Assembly (NCBI RefSeq): GCF_019279795.1 | Contig: NC_056745.1 | Location: forward strand, 508,959,716 to 509,023,715 | DNA length: 64,000 bases | Direction: 5' to 3' | DNA from: Protopterus annectens | Lineage: Eukaryota; Chordata; Ceratodontiformes; Protopteridae | Shown: piece by piece, positions 21,746-31,740 of the stretch | Numbering within the stretch: the stretch's first letter is position 1 | Layout: each line of letters opens with the position of its first letter | Translations under genes and position numbers: made by a program | The notes under the pieces: generated by a model | Told to the model about the DNA's origin: nothing | Database searches by the model: none | What the model saw: only the letters and a program-made list of their open reading frames with translations

Positions 21746-22420
21746 CTATATAAAGGATGGTGTAGCTAAAATGCCCTGCAGGACTGCCGTAGCAAAGCCT
21801 GCTCTGGATCTGGAATATAAAGGTAAGTTGTAATGCTTGGAAAATGTATGCACGGAGCTCCATGTAGCAGCTTCTAAAATGTCCTTGGTAGCCACCCCTC
21901 TTAAGAAGGCTGTGGCTCTGGTCGAATGAGGTCTAATGTTAGCTGGCACAGTTTTTCCATGAAAGGAGTAACAGAAACAAATGCAATTCCCTATCCATTT
22001 TGAAATCGTCTGTTTTGAAATTGCTGTTCCTTGTGCACCAGCAGCATATGCTACAAACAACTGGTCAGTTTTTCTGTAATTTTTAGTTCTGTCCAAGTAG
22101 TAGCGCAACTGTCTGTGTATGTCCAGGGTGTGCAGAAGCTTTTCCCCTTTGTTTTGTGGATTTGGAAAGAAGGTAGGCAGGTGAATAGCTTGGTTTAATG
22201 AGACCCTAGAAACCACCTTTGGCATAAATGAAGGATTGGTTCTCCATGAGACTCTGTCTTGATGAAAAATAAGAAATGGCTGTACTGCCATGAGGGCCTG
22301 TAACTCAGATACTCTTCTTGCTGAGGTTATGGCCAGAAGGAAGGCAGTCTTCCAAGAGAGTAACTGTAGTTCTGCAGATGCTGCTGGTTCAAAGGGAGGC
22401 AGTGTTAGTTTTTCCAACAC
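21746..22420 (-). pseudogene. DIRS B tyrosine recombinase, catalytic half
   Basis: 224 open codons. Blocks: SARRVSELQALMAVQPF, NIRPHSTRATAFLRGVA (HxxR, with four residues fewer after it than in copy A), EAATWSSVHTF and KHYNLPLYSRSR with the Tyr. All catalytic residues that I can identify are present. It is out of frame with its N-terminal half: a one-base shift falls at about 22480-22490 in an A-rich codon run. Confidence 0.88.
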
Positions 22421-24606
22421 GAAGTTAAGGTCCCAAGTAGGCAGTGGTGGTTTCCTTGGAGGATTGATGTTTTTAATTCCTCTTTTAGAAACTGCCTTAG
22501 CAGAGGATGAGAGAAGACAGGTGGATCAGTATTGTACTCTGCTGAAATTGCTGAAGCATGAATTTTAATGGAAGAGTAAGACAGGCCATTGTGGAGCATT
22601 TCTGCCAAATATTCCAGGATATGTGCCATGTTCATAACTGTTGCATCTAGGCCCTTTGAGGTGCTCCAGGTGTGAAATCTTTTCCATTTTGCTGAGTATG
22701 CCTTTCTTGTGGAAGGCCTGCGAGCTTCCATGATGATATCCTTCACTCTCTTGGATAGCTTATCCTGGTGATGAGTCAAGGTATTTTCCAGGCAGCTAGT
22801 TGTAATGTTTTCAGGTTGGAATGCAGAGTTTTGTAATTGTGCTGTGTCAGGAGAAGCGGCCATTGTGGCAGAAGCCATGGTTTTGTCCGTGACATGCTCT
22901 TTAGCAATGGGTACCAGTGCTGTCTTGGCCAGTCCGGAGCTATCAGAATCACTCTTGGCTGCTCTGCCCTGATCTTCAGTAAGACCTTGGTCATTAATGG
23001 AAGAGGTGGGAATGCATACACTGTTAGAGTTCTCCAGCTGAAAGAGAGGGCGTCCACTTTCCATGCTTGTGGGTGGTATGTCCTTGAGCAGAATTTTTCC
23101 AACCGATGATTGTGTGGGGAGGCAAAGAGGTCTATGTCCGGTCTCCCCCATGATTGTGTTATCTAATGGAAGATGTCTGGGTGCAGCATCCATTCGTGTG
23201 CATCCATGATGTTCCTGCTTCAGCTGTCCGCCAGTATATTGTCCTTTCCTGGTACAAACTGGGATTGCAGCTGTATATTGAGAGTCAAGGAAAGTTCCCA
23301 TAGATTCATTGCCAGCCTGCAAAGAGGGTAGGAATGGGTGCCTCCTTGCTTGTTTATGTACCACATAACTGTAGTGTTGTCTGTCCTTATTAGCAGGTGG
23401 CCTTGATGTAGAAATAACTTGAAGGCCTCGATTGCATGTATCACTGCCAGCATTTCCTTTTGGTTTATGTGCATGCGTAGCTCTTTTTGTGACCATAGTC
23501 CTTGAATGCATCTTCCTTCCATGTGCGCTCCCCATCCGTGGTCTGAAGCATCCGTTGTAATGGTCTGGCTGGCTATTGGCTTGCTGAAGGGCAAACCCCT
23601 GTTTGACTGGCTTGCTTGAGCCCACCACAGAAATTCCCTTTGAAGGCATGGGATGAGTGGTATCAAAGTTTCCAAGCTGTGACTGTGCTGAGTCCATAAA
23701 CTCCTTAGGTACCATTGGAGTTTCCTCATATGTAGCCTTGCTTGAGGAATCAGAAGAATGCAAGAAGCCATGTAACCCAGGGCCTGCAGGATTTTCCTTG
23801 CAGTCAGCTGAGTTTGACTTGACAGGTTTTTGAAGTAATCCGGTAGTTGGTTTTGTTTTTCTTCTGTGAGGAAAGCCATTTGGGTGGTTGTGTCTAGATC
23901 CGCACCCAGAAAAGTTATTCTTTGGGATGGTACAAGTCTTTACTTGTGAATGTTGACTGTACATCCCAAGGCCTGAAGAAGATAGATGGCATAATTCAAG
24001 TGTTTTACCAAAATTTGTTGGCTGTCCGCTTGTATAAGGCAGTCGTCCAGATACGGGTATATTTGCATCCCCTGAAGTCTGCAGTGTGCAATTACTGATG
24101 CCAGGCATTTCGTGAATACTCTGGGTGCAGTAGATAAGCCAAAGGGAAATGCTGAGAATTGATAATGCTCTGAACCTGCAAGAAATCTGAGGCGTCTTCT
24201 GCAGCTTTGTCTGATAGGGACATGCAGGTATGCCTCCTTGAGGTCCAGAGTTACCAGCCAAGACCCCTTGCCCAGCATGGGAAGGAGTTGCTGTAGAGTC
24301 AGCATTTTGAATTTTGGCACAATGAGATAAGTATTTAGTGCGGACAAGTCGAGAACAGGCCTCCATTGCTTTTCTTTTCTTGGAACAAGGAAGAGTCTGG
24401 AATAAAATCCTTGGCCTTGTTCTGCGAGAGGAACCTTTTCTATTGCTTTCATTTTCATTAAGTTGGAGATTTGTTTCAAAGCCTCTGCCCTTTGATTTGG
24501 TGGCAGGTCTGGCATGCCTTTTCTTTTCGGTAATGTGTGGAAATGGAACCTGTATCCTTTGTCTATTATTTGTAGTGTCCATTTGTCCCTTGTAATAATG
24601 TGCCAA
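22405..24606 (-). pseudogene. Long open frame of DIRS B: recombinase N-terminus plus frame overlapping RT and RNase H
   Basis: 733 codons open without a stop. Only the last roughly 130 codons look like recombinase (VKDIIMEARRPSTRKAYSAK, then YLAEMLHNGLSYSSIKIHAS). The first roughly 550 codons lie over RT, RNase H and the methyltransferase-like domain in another frame and are rich in Ser, Pro, Gln and Lys. DIRS elements are known for extensive overlap of the recombinase and RT genes, so this may be genuine coding overlap or only constraint from the other frame. Confidence 0.6.
22776..23879 (-). pseudogene. DIRS B RNase H and methyltransferase-like domain
   Basis: RNase H: ITTDASDHGWGAHME near 23560, HINQKEMLAVIHAIE near 23470, IRTDNTTVMWYINKQGG near 23370 and KDNILAD near 23230, giving a full D-E-D-D set. 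An in-frame stop at about 23220 replaces the usual Glu-Leu of ADELSRN, and another falls near 23164. Beyond them: WGRPDIDLFASPHNHRLEKF, WRTLTVYAFPPLPLMTKVLL and VILIAPDWPRQHWYPLL, the methyltransferase-like end (FPPLPL occupies the place of the family's NPPY-type motif). Confidence 0.82.
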
Positions 24607-24794
24607 TTTTCTGAAAATAAGGAAAGCTTTCCGCCCAAAGGTGCTTCCAATTGAGCCCTGGTTGGCGGTGTCAAAGTAAAGTCATTGAGTCTGTCCTTGT
24701 GCAGCAGTTGTAGGCCCTGCACTACCTCTCTGGTTAGGAGGCTGCCATTGACGTCCTCTGTAGGAGCCTCTAGCTTGCCCTCTACCTCTGGCAC
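23940..24794 (-). pseudogene. DIRS B reverse transcriptase
   Basis: 284 open codons, the best preserved RT here. Order: FSENWHIITRDKWTLQII, EQGQGFYSRLFLVPRKEK, VLDLSALNTYLIVPKFKM, VTLDLKEAYLHVPIRQSC (motif A), FSAFPFGLSTAPRVFTK (motif B), IYPYLDDCLIQAD (motif C). A TAA at 23940 ends it just before LVPSQRITFLGADLDTT, where copy A has a Lys-rich stretch, so RT and RNase H are now separated by a nonsense codon. It overlaps the gag C-terminal tail by about 110 bases. Confidence 0.9.
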
Positions 24795-26499
24795 GCCTGT
24801 TCTTGCCTCTCTGAAATCTGTCTGTGTCTGGAAAGGACCAGTTCTTGGAAGGCCAATTTCTGCTGAATCTTGGTGGTTGGACTTGCATAAAATCTTTGAC
24901 TGTTTGTACAGATTTTGACTGTTTGTACAGATTTTGCCTTTTCTTCAAATTTCTTTAAGACCTCCTGAGCAGTGGAGCCAAATAACTTTTGCTTTTCCAG
25001 TGGAGCATCCAGAAGCTTTGCTTTAACATGGTCTGGCAGAGATTGTTCCTTCAGCCAAGCATGCCTACGTATGACTGCGCCTGTCATAGCTGACCTACAT
25101 GAAGCTTCCAATGCATCATAACCACACTGCAAGAAATGGTTGCTAACCTGTTGAGAGTTATGTACCAGATCCTGAAGTGATTTGCGATCTAGGGGTTCAG
25201 GTGAAGACTGCTTTTTATGCAATTCATCTAACAAATAGTCTTGGTACTGTATCATATGAAATTGACAGTTTAAAGCCCTCATAGAAAGGGTAGCAGAAGT
25301 ATACACTTTTTTACCCCATCGCTCTAAAGCCCTGGACTTCCTTTCAGAGGGGAGTGGATTTTTTGTAGTGACAGCTGCAACCCCTTTAGGGCCCTGGGAA
25401 ATAGTTTCTGGAGCAGCAGAGTGGGCCTTGTAAAGGAAAAGATGTGATTCCGGGACCCTGTAGTACCTATTGGGTTTGGCAGGAGCCGGAGGGAGAGTGT
25501 CAGGGGTTGTGCTAGATTCAGAGTACACATCAATGACATTCAAAACAGGGGGAATAGCCAAAGGTCTATGCTGAGGCAAATGCAAGAAGGTCCTTAATCT
25601 CTTCCTGGAATCAGAGAATTCCTGGCCCTGCCATTGGAAATGCTCCCTCAGTTTGCAGAGTTTCCCCAAAAAACAGTTCTTCAGGAAGGGAGGCCGAAGG
25701 GATAGATTCCTCTGCATCTGAATCCTCGTAGGCCGAAAAAGCCTCCTCCTGGTAGTCCGGGAGAGCAGAGCCATCAGAAGCCTCATCTGAGGAGAGTGGA
25801 TCAGAGGGCTCAACCCTGGGCCTTTTTTCTGTAGGAGTTTGAGAGCCCCTGTCCTGATGAGGCTGAGAGCCCCTAATTAATGAAAGAAGGTCCTCTGCTA
25901 GACTAAGGATCTGAGAACCTGTAGTGGGTCCCTGAGGGATAACCCTGGGAGGCATAGATTCAGTGTTTAGCAGCTTTAGCCCTAGAGAATGCCTTAATAG
26001 ACATGGATGCAGGAGGCCTGGCTGCACAACGTGCTGGTGTAGTTTTGTCTAAGGGAATGGTGTCAGAAGGTTCCTGGACACCAGATTCCAATGGAGATTC
26101 AACAACCGATACAGTAGTGGCCTCCGGGGCAGAGGTTGTCGGTTGTACGGTTTCGGTGGATGGTAGTACCAAGGACTCTTTCAGCAGAGACAGAGGCACT
26201 CGCGGTAGGCCTGGCCATGGTTTCAGCCGAAACCGCGGACCACGTGTCGGTCCTTGTCCTTCCGTTTCTTTATTAAATGTGAAGTTGGAGTCTGACGGCA
26301 TTTTGTAAGCAAAACTAGCCCCAAAAAATTCCTCTGCAAACTCGGACAGACGTCTTAGAGTGCGTCGGTTGAAGGAGGCACAGGCGGAACAGGCCGAGAC
26401 GTCGTGGTCTGGGCCTAGGCAAGGTAGGCAGTAAGACTGGAAATCCTTATGAGGTATTTGTTTCCCACAAGTTAAGCAATTATTAATTTTATCTGACAT
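24682..26499 (-). pseudogene. DIRS B gag-like protein
   Basis: Start chosen at Met 26497-26499: MSDKINNCLTCGKQIPHKDF, then YCLPCLGPDHDVSACSAC, a zinc-ribbon-like set of Cys and His. Next come a Ser/Thr/Pro-rich linker, an acidic EDSDAEESIPSAS segment near 25720, the central domain (YYRVPESHLFLY, then WGKKVYTSATLSMRALN) and an Arg/Gly tail (RARGRGQARGSYRGRQW) near 24750. Frame shifts fall near 25970, near 25680 and at the 19-bp duplication 24895-24932. Confidence 0.8.
24895..24932. repeat. 19-bp tandem duplication in gag of DIRS B
   Basis: TTTGACTGTTTGTACAGAT occurs twice in a row. Nineteen is not a multiple of three, so the duplication alone knocks the gag C-terminus out of frame. Confidence 0.92.
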
Positions 26500-26610
26500 C
26501 GGCGGAGGCAAGAAAGAGTCCCCAACGGGGTACTTAGCTTTTGAAGTCTTCGGTTTAGCTGAATTACAGGAGCTGGCCGACCGGCACTTGCGAACTGCTT
26601 CTGCTTCGGG

Positions 26611-26800
26611 CACCACGCGGCAAGAAAGACCGAGGAAAATGGCGTCGGCTGACGCTTTTATACCCCAGGCGCTCTGACGTCGGGGAAGGGGCAACATCAG
26701 CCGACGCCGGACCCAGACTTTGGAATCCGGCCGACCGAAGGGCTGCCTGAGGCAGGGCAACCCATATGTGATGACTGCAGATGCATCCTTGAAGGACATC
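26611..26800 (-). repeat. 5' inverted terminal repeat of DIRS B
   Basis: Inverted copy of 21267-21438. The outer end in sense starts GATGTCCTTCAAGGATGCAT at 26800, directly after ACTCAAGACT of copy A. Confidence 0.88.
26656..26682 (-). promoter_or_regulatory. TATA box and CRE-like site in 5' ITR of copy B
   Basis: In sense CGACGTCA (plus 26675-26682), then TATAAAA (plus 26656-26662), about 160 bases upstream of the gag start. Downstream lies GCCATTTTCCTC, which contains a YY1-like core. The layout matches the other CRE/TATA copies. Confidence 0.6.
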
Positions 26801-27013
26801 AGTCTTGAGTAAAATCCTGGCCCCTGTTCTTGCTGTGGTACTCGCTGAATGGCCCTCACGTCCATGATGGATGAAACTTGTTTTTGTGCCTCTGCCCACT
26901 GATTGTGTGGCAGGTCTGGCATACCATTTGCCCTTGGCAGGGTGTGAAAATGGAACCTGTAGCCTTGCGACACTATATTCAAGACCCATTTGTCCTGGGT
27001 GATCATGTGCCAA
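26801..27013 (-). pseudogene. DIRS A reverse transcriptase, N-terminal part
   Basis: In sense ITQDKWVLNIVSQGYRFH, then MPDLPHNQWAEAQKQ, AIQRVPQQEQGPGFYSRL. After GFYSRL the reading frame runs into the ITR of copy B. The missing continuation FLVPRKDK is found at 21231. The join makes the host position of B exact to within a few bases. Confidence 0.88.
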
Positions 27014-27155
27014 TTTTGTGAAAAAAAGTGCTAGTTTCCCCCCTTAAAGGAGCTGCCAGAAGTTAAGTGCTTGGTGCTGGCAGAGGAAGTCATTGAGACT
27101 GTTTCCTGTATGGCTGTGATTTATCTTCTCCACTTTTGGAGGTAGAAGCAGCACC

Positions 27156-28883
27156 CTATTGTTTAGACCTGTATGAGCCTTGGGGCTGGGATCTGCCTCT
27201 GGGGCGTCTGTATCTGCCTCTTTGTGGTCTGTCTGACACTGGAAAGGACCAATTCTTTGTAGGCCAGTTCCTGCTAAATCTGGGAGGTTTTACCTGTAAG
27301 AAATCCTTGACTGTTTGCATAGATTTAGCTTTGTCCTCCATTTTCTTCAACACCTCTTCTGCTTTAACACCCAACAAGGTATCATGCTGTAAAGGAGCAT
27401 CTAAATTTTGCTTTAACATGATCAGGCAGATTCTGTTCCTTTAACCAAGCATGCCTCCTAATGACAGAACCCGTAACAGCGGCTCTGCAGGAGGCCTCCA
27501 GGGAATCAAAACCACATTGCAAAGTATGCTTTCCCACTTGTTCAGTTGCATGCAATACATCCTGCATTTCTTTGTTTTCTGCACATTCAGAATTGGTCAA
27601 CATTTTCTGTTTAAGTAGTGACATAAGATATTGCTGATATTTAAGCATATGAAACTGACAATTTAAAGCCCTTACAGCCAAGGTAGCAGAAGTGTAAATC
27701 TTTTTCCCCCCATCTGTCCAGGGCTCTTGAATCCCTATCTGAGGGGATAGGGTTTTTTGCAGTGGACGCCTTAACCCCTTTGAGACCCTGAGAGAGAGTT
27801 TCTGGGTCAGCAGCAGGGTTTTTATATAGAAATTTATGTGAATCAGGAACCCTGTAGTACCTGTCTGGCTTAACAGGAGCTGGTGGCAGAGAGTCAGGAG
27901 TCGGACTGTACTCTGTAAATACATTGTCTACAATGTCTAAAACAAGAGGAATAGCAAGGGGCCTGTGCTGAGGTAGTAAAACAAAATCTCTGAGCCTTTT
28001 CTTAGATTCGGAGTAATCTTGACTCTCCCAGTGGAAGTGCTCCCTCATAGTATGCAGGGTCTCCCCAAAAGAATAATCCTCAGGTGGAGAGGCTGAAGGG
28101 ATAGATTCTTCAGCATCAGAATCCTCATAGGGAGGAAGAGAGTATCCCTGTTCAGAAGAGGAATCAGAGGAAATGGAAACCTGATCTGAAGATTCATATT
28201 CTGTCTCTTGCCTAGGCCTTTTATCAGGAAGGGGATGGGAAACCCTGATCAAAGTAATTAGGTCTTCGGCCATTTTAAGCATCTGTTTTTTAGGCATGGA
28301 GGCCTGTCCAGGGGAATGTTGTACTTGTTTCTTAGTCTTTAGAGGTGCTTTAGTCTTTGAAGTTGAAGTTTTCACATATAACTGTGTAGGCCTGAAAACA
28401 CCATCAGAAGCCGATGCCTGCTCAGCAGCTCCGGATCCATCTGAGGGAATAGTTTCCGAGGGTCCAATACCTTGAGTTTCCAGCAGCCTAGTCGGCTCCA
28501 CGTGGGAGTCTGAAGCGGCCTGTGGCTCTGAGGTAGCGGGCGTCAGGGGCTGCGAAAGCACCTCATTGAGAACCGGCGACTGGCCTAGCCGAAGCCTCGT
28601 AGTCTGTTTTGGTCCCTGGATGCCTGTCCTTTTCTTTTTCTTTGTGCTTTTTATAAATTGCGGTAGTCGGCTGTTCCGTCAGCATTATATAATTAAATCT
28701 TCTGCCAAAATAATGAAATGCAAAATCGTACTGACGCTTAATAGTGCGTTAGTTAAATCTAGCACAAAACCGACAACTAGCAACGTCGTGGTCAGGGCCT
28801 AGGCAAGGAATACAGTAAGAATGAGAATCCTTATGAGGTATTTGCTTCCCACAAGAAATACAATTATTAACTTTTTCTGACAT
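27156..28883 (-). pseudogene. DIRS A gag-like protein
   Basis: Start near Met 28881-28883 in the sequence MSEKVNNCISCGKQIP. The longest open piece (27641-28561) has SSDSSSEQGYSLPPYEDSD, GETLHTMREHFHWESQDYSE, QHRPLAIPLVLDIVD and YYRVPDSHKFLYKNPAAD. The next pieces give KIYTSATLAVRALNCQFHML, VIRRHAWLKEQNLPDHVKA, and a basic tail RGRYRRPRGRSQPQGSYR at 27170. Frame breaks fall near 28600, 27650 and 27400. It is closer to copy I gag than to copy B gag. Confidence 0.8.
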
Positions 28884-29056
28884 CGGTCTGGAGCAAGAAA
28901 AAGTTTTCCCCAATGCAGTACTTCACTTTAATGAAGACTTTGGATCTGAAATTCAAACTTGAAAATCCCAGGAGTCGGCTAACTGGCACTTGTGAACTGC
29001 TTTTGCTTCGGGCACCGTGCGGCAAGAAAGACTGAAGAAAATGGCATCGGCTGCAT

Positions 29057-29205
29057 CTTTTATACCCCTGGCGCACTGACGTCAGGGAGGAAGCGACAGC
29101 AACCGACGCCAGACTAGGTCTTTGGAACTCAGGCCGACTGCGGGTAGCCTACCAGCAGGATAACCCAATTGTAATGACTGCAACAGTGAAAGATGATTAA
29201 CATCT
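29057..29205 (-). promoter_or_regulatory. 5' ITR end and promoter of DIRS A
   Basis: In sense TGACGTCA (plus 29077-29084) and TATAAAA (plus 29058-29064). The outer end near 29205 in sense starts ATGTTAATCATCTTTCACTG and abuts DIRS C sequence (ATCCAAGT). It pairs with the 3' ITR at 18096-18290. Confidence 0.7.
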
Positions 29206-30060
29206 ACTTGGATGGTGCCTTGAGGCAAAAGGCTTTGAAAGACATCCGGGGAAAAAACGGCAGCTGCTCCTGAGGTTGTTGAGGAATGCCCAACACAGGA
29301 GGAAGGGACTTTGAAGCCATGTAATACCCTGGACAAAAGATGTATAGAACCCAAGAATTCTGAGTGATCCTTAACCAATTGTGAAGGGACAGGAAAGACT
29401 TGAGAGAGGAGAGGAACTTGGCTTAGGAGGGGATTGAAGACAGAACCTGATCTGTCTGGAAAAGGAGGCTTCTGAGCTGTGAGTAGACTTAGCAGGAGGA
29501 GCACTTCCAGAACCCTTTTTACCTTTGGGGGGGGGGGGGTGAGACTGTCTACATACAAAGGAAAACTTGATAGTATAATTACTCTGAAATTTGGGAAAAG
29601 AGAAAACAAAAAGGTGCTTTAATTCCTACATAACCTTACCCTTCCCCTGAAGGGACTTAAAATCTCAGGGCAGCTGCAGAACCAGAGAGATTTTTGTTGT
29701 CAAGAGGAGCATCCATCAATTTAGCCTTAATATCAGGCAAAGGCTTAAGGCAAAGCCAAAAATAATGCCTTAACACAGAACCAAACCCAGCACCTCTAGA
29801 ATAGGCATCAGCGGCATCATAACTACATTTACTGGAATGGCAAACGAGAAGAGGACCCCAACAGAGAGCGGGATGAAGCTTTCTGCTCAGTGTCTGGAAG
29901 GTCAGAAATAACTTTAAAAGCTTGACAGAGAAGGGCTAAAACATACCTGGTCATACAGGTTTGGTTAACTCACGGCCCAAAAGGCCAAAGTAGCAACACT
30001 GTACAACTTTTGCTCAATCTTTCCATTGTTCTACTATACTTGTCAGAGAGTAGTTTAGTA
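29206..30060 (-). pseudogene. DIRS C gag C-terminus and RT start, degraded
   Basis: Minus-strand sequence between the 5' end of copy A and the clearer gag of C. Pieces such as QKPPFPDRSGSVFNPLLSQV and LVKDHSEFLGSIHLL (29300-29480) correspond in position to the gag-RT boundary and early RT of copy D. A G13 run at 29527-29539 breaks the frame. Near 29640-30060 the helical part of gag can be traced only by homology (LRHYFWLCLKPLPDIKAKLI near 29700-29770). Confidence 0.6.
29527..29539. repeat. G13 mononucleotide run
   Basis: Thirteen G in DIRS C, reading as a Pro run in sense. Confidence 0.9.
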
Positions 30061-30157
30061 GAAGACAAAAGCTTGGCAGGATTATCAGAAGAAACAGAGG
30101 GGCCAGTAGATGGACAGCTTGTAAAGAAATGTACAATCAGGCACCTTATAAAGCTTA

Positions 30158-31177
30158 TTAGCTTTTTTTAGCAGCAGAGGGCTGGAAATCACGAGCCTGA
30201 GAAGCTGATAAAAAAGTGTCTAACAAAGCAGGAAGAACAGGAAAAGCAGCAGAGGGCTTAGGAGACTCCATCTGGAGGAGTTCATAATACCTTTTTCCGA
30301 ACATCAGAAACCTGGTGCAGTCCCACTTAAATTCCATCATACAAGCGATAGTATCCCCAAAGGAAATCTGAAAAAGGACAGTCTGGACACAGTCTTCCTC
30401 CTCAGAAATGTTATCCAAGGAAGGGGGGGGGGGGGTGGGAGGAATAGGCCAAAAAGACTCACCAGAGTCTAATCCCTCATCTGAAGAGTCCTGCTCCCTG
30501 GGCCTCTTAAGAGGAGTACAGGACCAAGGTGGGGCAGGGACAGAGACTACATGAGGGGACTTCAAAGCCATAAGAGCATTAAATAATCCCTGTATAAAAT
30601 CCTGCTATTCAGGCTGAGGATCCTTAGTGGCAGGGGAAATGTGGTTTGTCTTCTGTTTCTTCTTTAAAGGGAAGTCTAACCTAACATCTTAGGAGTTTTG
30701 GACCTCTGTTGACAACCAAGGTAGTGGGAATCTCCTCCCTAACAAGAATCTGCAGAAACACCCCTCGGTTGCCCCAGATACCATCAGCTGAGGTCCCCCC
30801 CGAACATCCAAATAGGATTTCTGCAGAGCCTCCAAGGCTGTGTGAGAAGCCGGATCCATGCTGGCCTCCGAAGCGGTCGTGGCAGAGGAATCTCACAGAC
30901 AAACTGGGCGATCCTCCAGGCTTTTATCAGCCTCGAGTGTTGCCTGGAGGAGGTGATACAGCAGTAGAATCCAACCTAACTTTTTTGGCCTTCTTAGCAG
31001 ACTGCTGACCCTTACACAGGGACAATTCTGCCAATGTACCCTGCGCCAACAACTTAAGACATTGGTTTTCCAGGTAGATACATAAGTAGGAGAGAGGAGA
31101 CTATGAAGAGTTTTAAGGACAAAAGCCTGACAAATAGGGCAAGACGTATAGTTGTGAGAAGCAGCTAAGCAAAACAA
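30158..31177 (-). pseudogene. DIRS C gag-like protein, N-terminal half
   Basis: Zinc-ribbon part at 31100-31177: FCLAASHNYTSCPICQAFVL, matching copy D. Then a Ser/Pro-rich linker, and at 30158-30571 KRPREQDSSDEGLDSG, FGDTIACMMEFKWDCTRF and GKRYYELLQMES. C and D share this YYELLQM or YYELIQM segment, which copies I, A and B lack, so C and D form one subfamily. A G13 run at 30423-30435 lies in the linker. Confidence 0.72.
30423..30435. repeat. G13 mononucleotide run
   Basis: Thirteen G inside the gag remnant of DIRS C, reading as a Pro run in sense. Confidence 0.9.
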
Positions 31178-31429
31178 ACACTGCTAGACAGTCCTTAATG
31201 TGAAATCTCTCTCTCATCCTGGCATTTTCCTTTTCTGGATGGCATGTAACCTTACAACAAAAAATAAAAGGTAAGATAAGAAACCCCCCAAACTGACAAC
31301 GTATCTGAAATTGCTTGGTAACCAGCAGACAAAAAAGATTTCAGATTGAAGATGGTGTTCAGAATGGCGACAGACATTCTGAAGAAGGTATACCTGCATG
31401 TCAACTTTATGCCCTACGCTGTGAGCAGG

Positions 31430-31559
31430 GAGCATATGTGAAACATACAAGGTCCCTATTGCAACCTAAGGCTATGGTAATACTGGCCAGAGATTGGGCT
31501 ACTCTTGGCAGGGGATCCTTAGTGTAATGAATACTGCAACAGTGATATGGAAGAACATC
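31430..31559 (-). repeat. 5' inverted terminal repeat of DIRS C
   Basis: Inverted copy of about 7895-8020. Shared blocks are ACTGGCCAGAGATTGGGCTA, GGCAGGGGATCCTTAGTGTA and ATGAATACTGCA in slightly diverged form. The outer end GAAGAACAT at 31550-31558 is also the outer end of copy D. Confidence 0.75.
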
Positions 31560-31740
31560 AACTATTACCCTATAGATGGGGAAAAGGTTTTCCATGAATA
31601 CTAAAGAAGTGGTTGACTTTTTTGCAAAATCTTTGTATTTTTCAGTATGTTCTCTCCCTGTGCCTAACCTACATATGCTGTGGTTGGAATTCTGTCATTT
31701 TGAAATCCAGTAGTATCGATGGATTAAACTAACTTGGGTT
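31560..31740. other. Short stretch without recognised feature
   Basis: Between DIRS C and CR1 copy c. Nothing recognised; possibly host DNA flanking C. Confidence 0.4.

Larger units (their letters stand above)
21232..26800 (-). mobile_element. DIRS copy B, complete, inserted in RT of copy A
   Basis: About 5.57 kb with all DIRS parts: 5' ITR 26611-26800, gag 24682-26499, RT 23940-24794, RNase H and methyltransferase-like 22776-23879, recombinase 21746-22750, ICR 21618-21712, 3' ITR 21232-21460. Removing it rejoins the RT of A between GFYSRL and FLVPRK. No target duplication longer than about three bases (ACT) is seen, as expected for recombinase-mediated insertion. It is the youngest DIRS in the nest by position, but its genes hold several stops. 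Confidence 0.92.
17645..29205 (-). mobile_element. DIRS copy A, inserted in RT of copy C and itself split by copy B
   Basis: Complete in outline: 5' ITR about 29057-29205, gag 27156-28883, RT start 26801-27013, then copy B, RT end 20683-21231, RNase H, methyltransferase-like domain, recombinase to 18581, ICR 18450-18550, 3' ITR to 17645 with a hAT MITE inside it. Without B and the MITE, A is about 5.6 kb, the same size as B. Its gag and RT peptides are close to copy I. Confidence 0.88.
7863..31559 (-). mobile_element. DIRS copy C, outer shell of a 23.7-kb nest
   Basis: Minus-strand DIRS whose two ITRs are 23.5 kb apart: the 3' ITR at about 7863-8020 and the 5' ITR at about 31430-31559 are inverted copies. 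Its own parts are 29206-31559 (gag, start of RT), 17071-17644 (RT), 13170-13485 (RT to RNase H linker and RNase H), and 8394-9332, duplicated at 12231-13169 (RNase H end, methyltransferase-like, recombinase start). It was interrupted by copy A, an L1/Tx1-like LINE and a PLE. The recombinase catalytic half and the ICR are absent. Confidence 0.82.
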
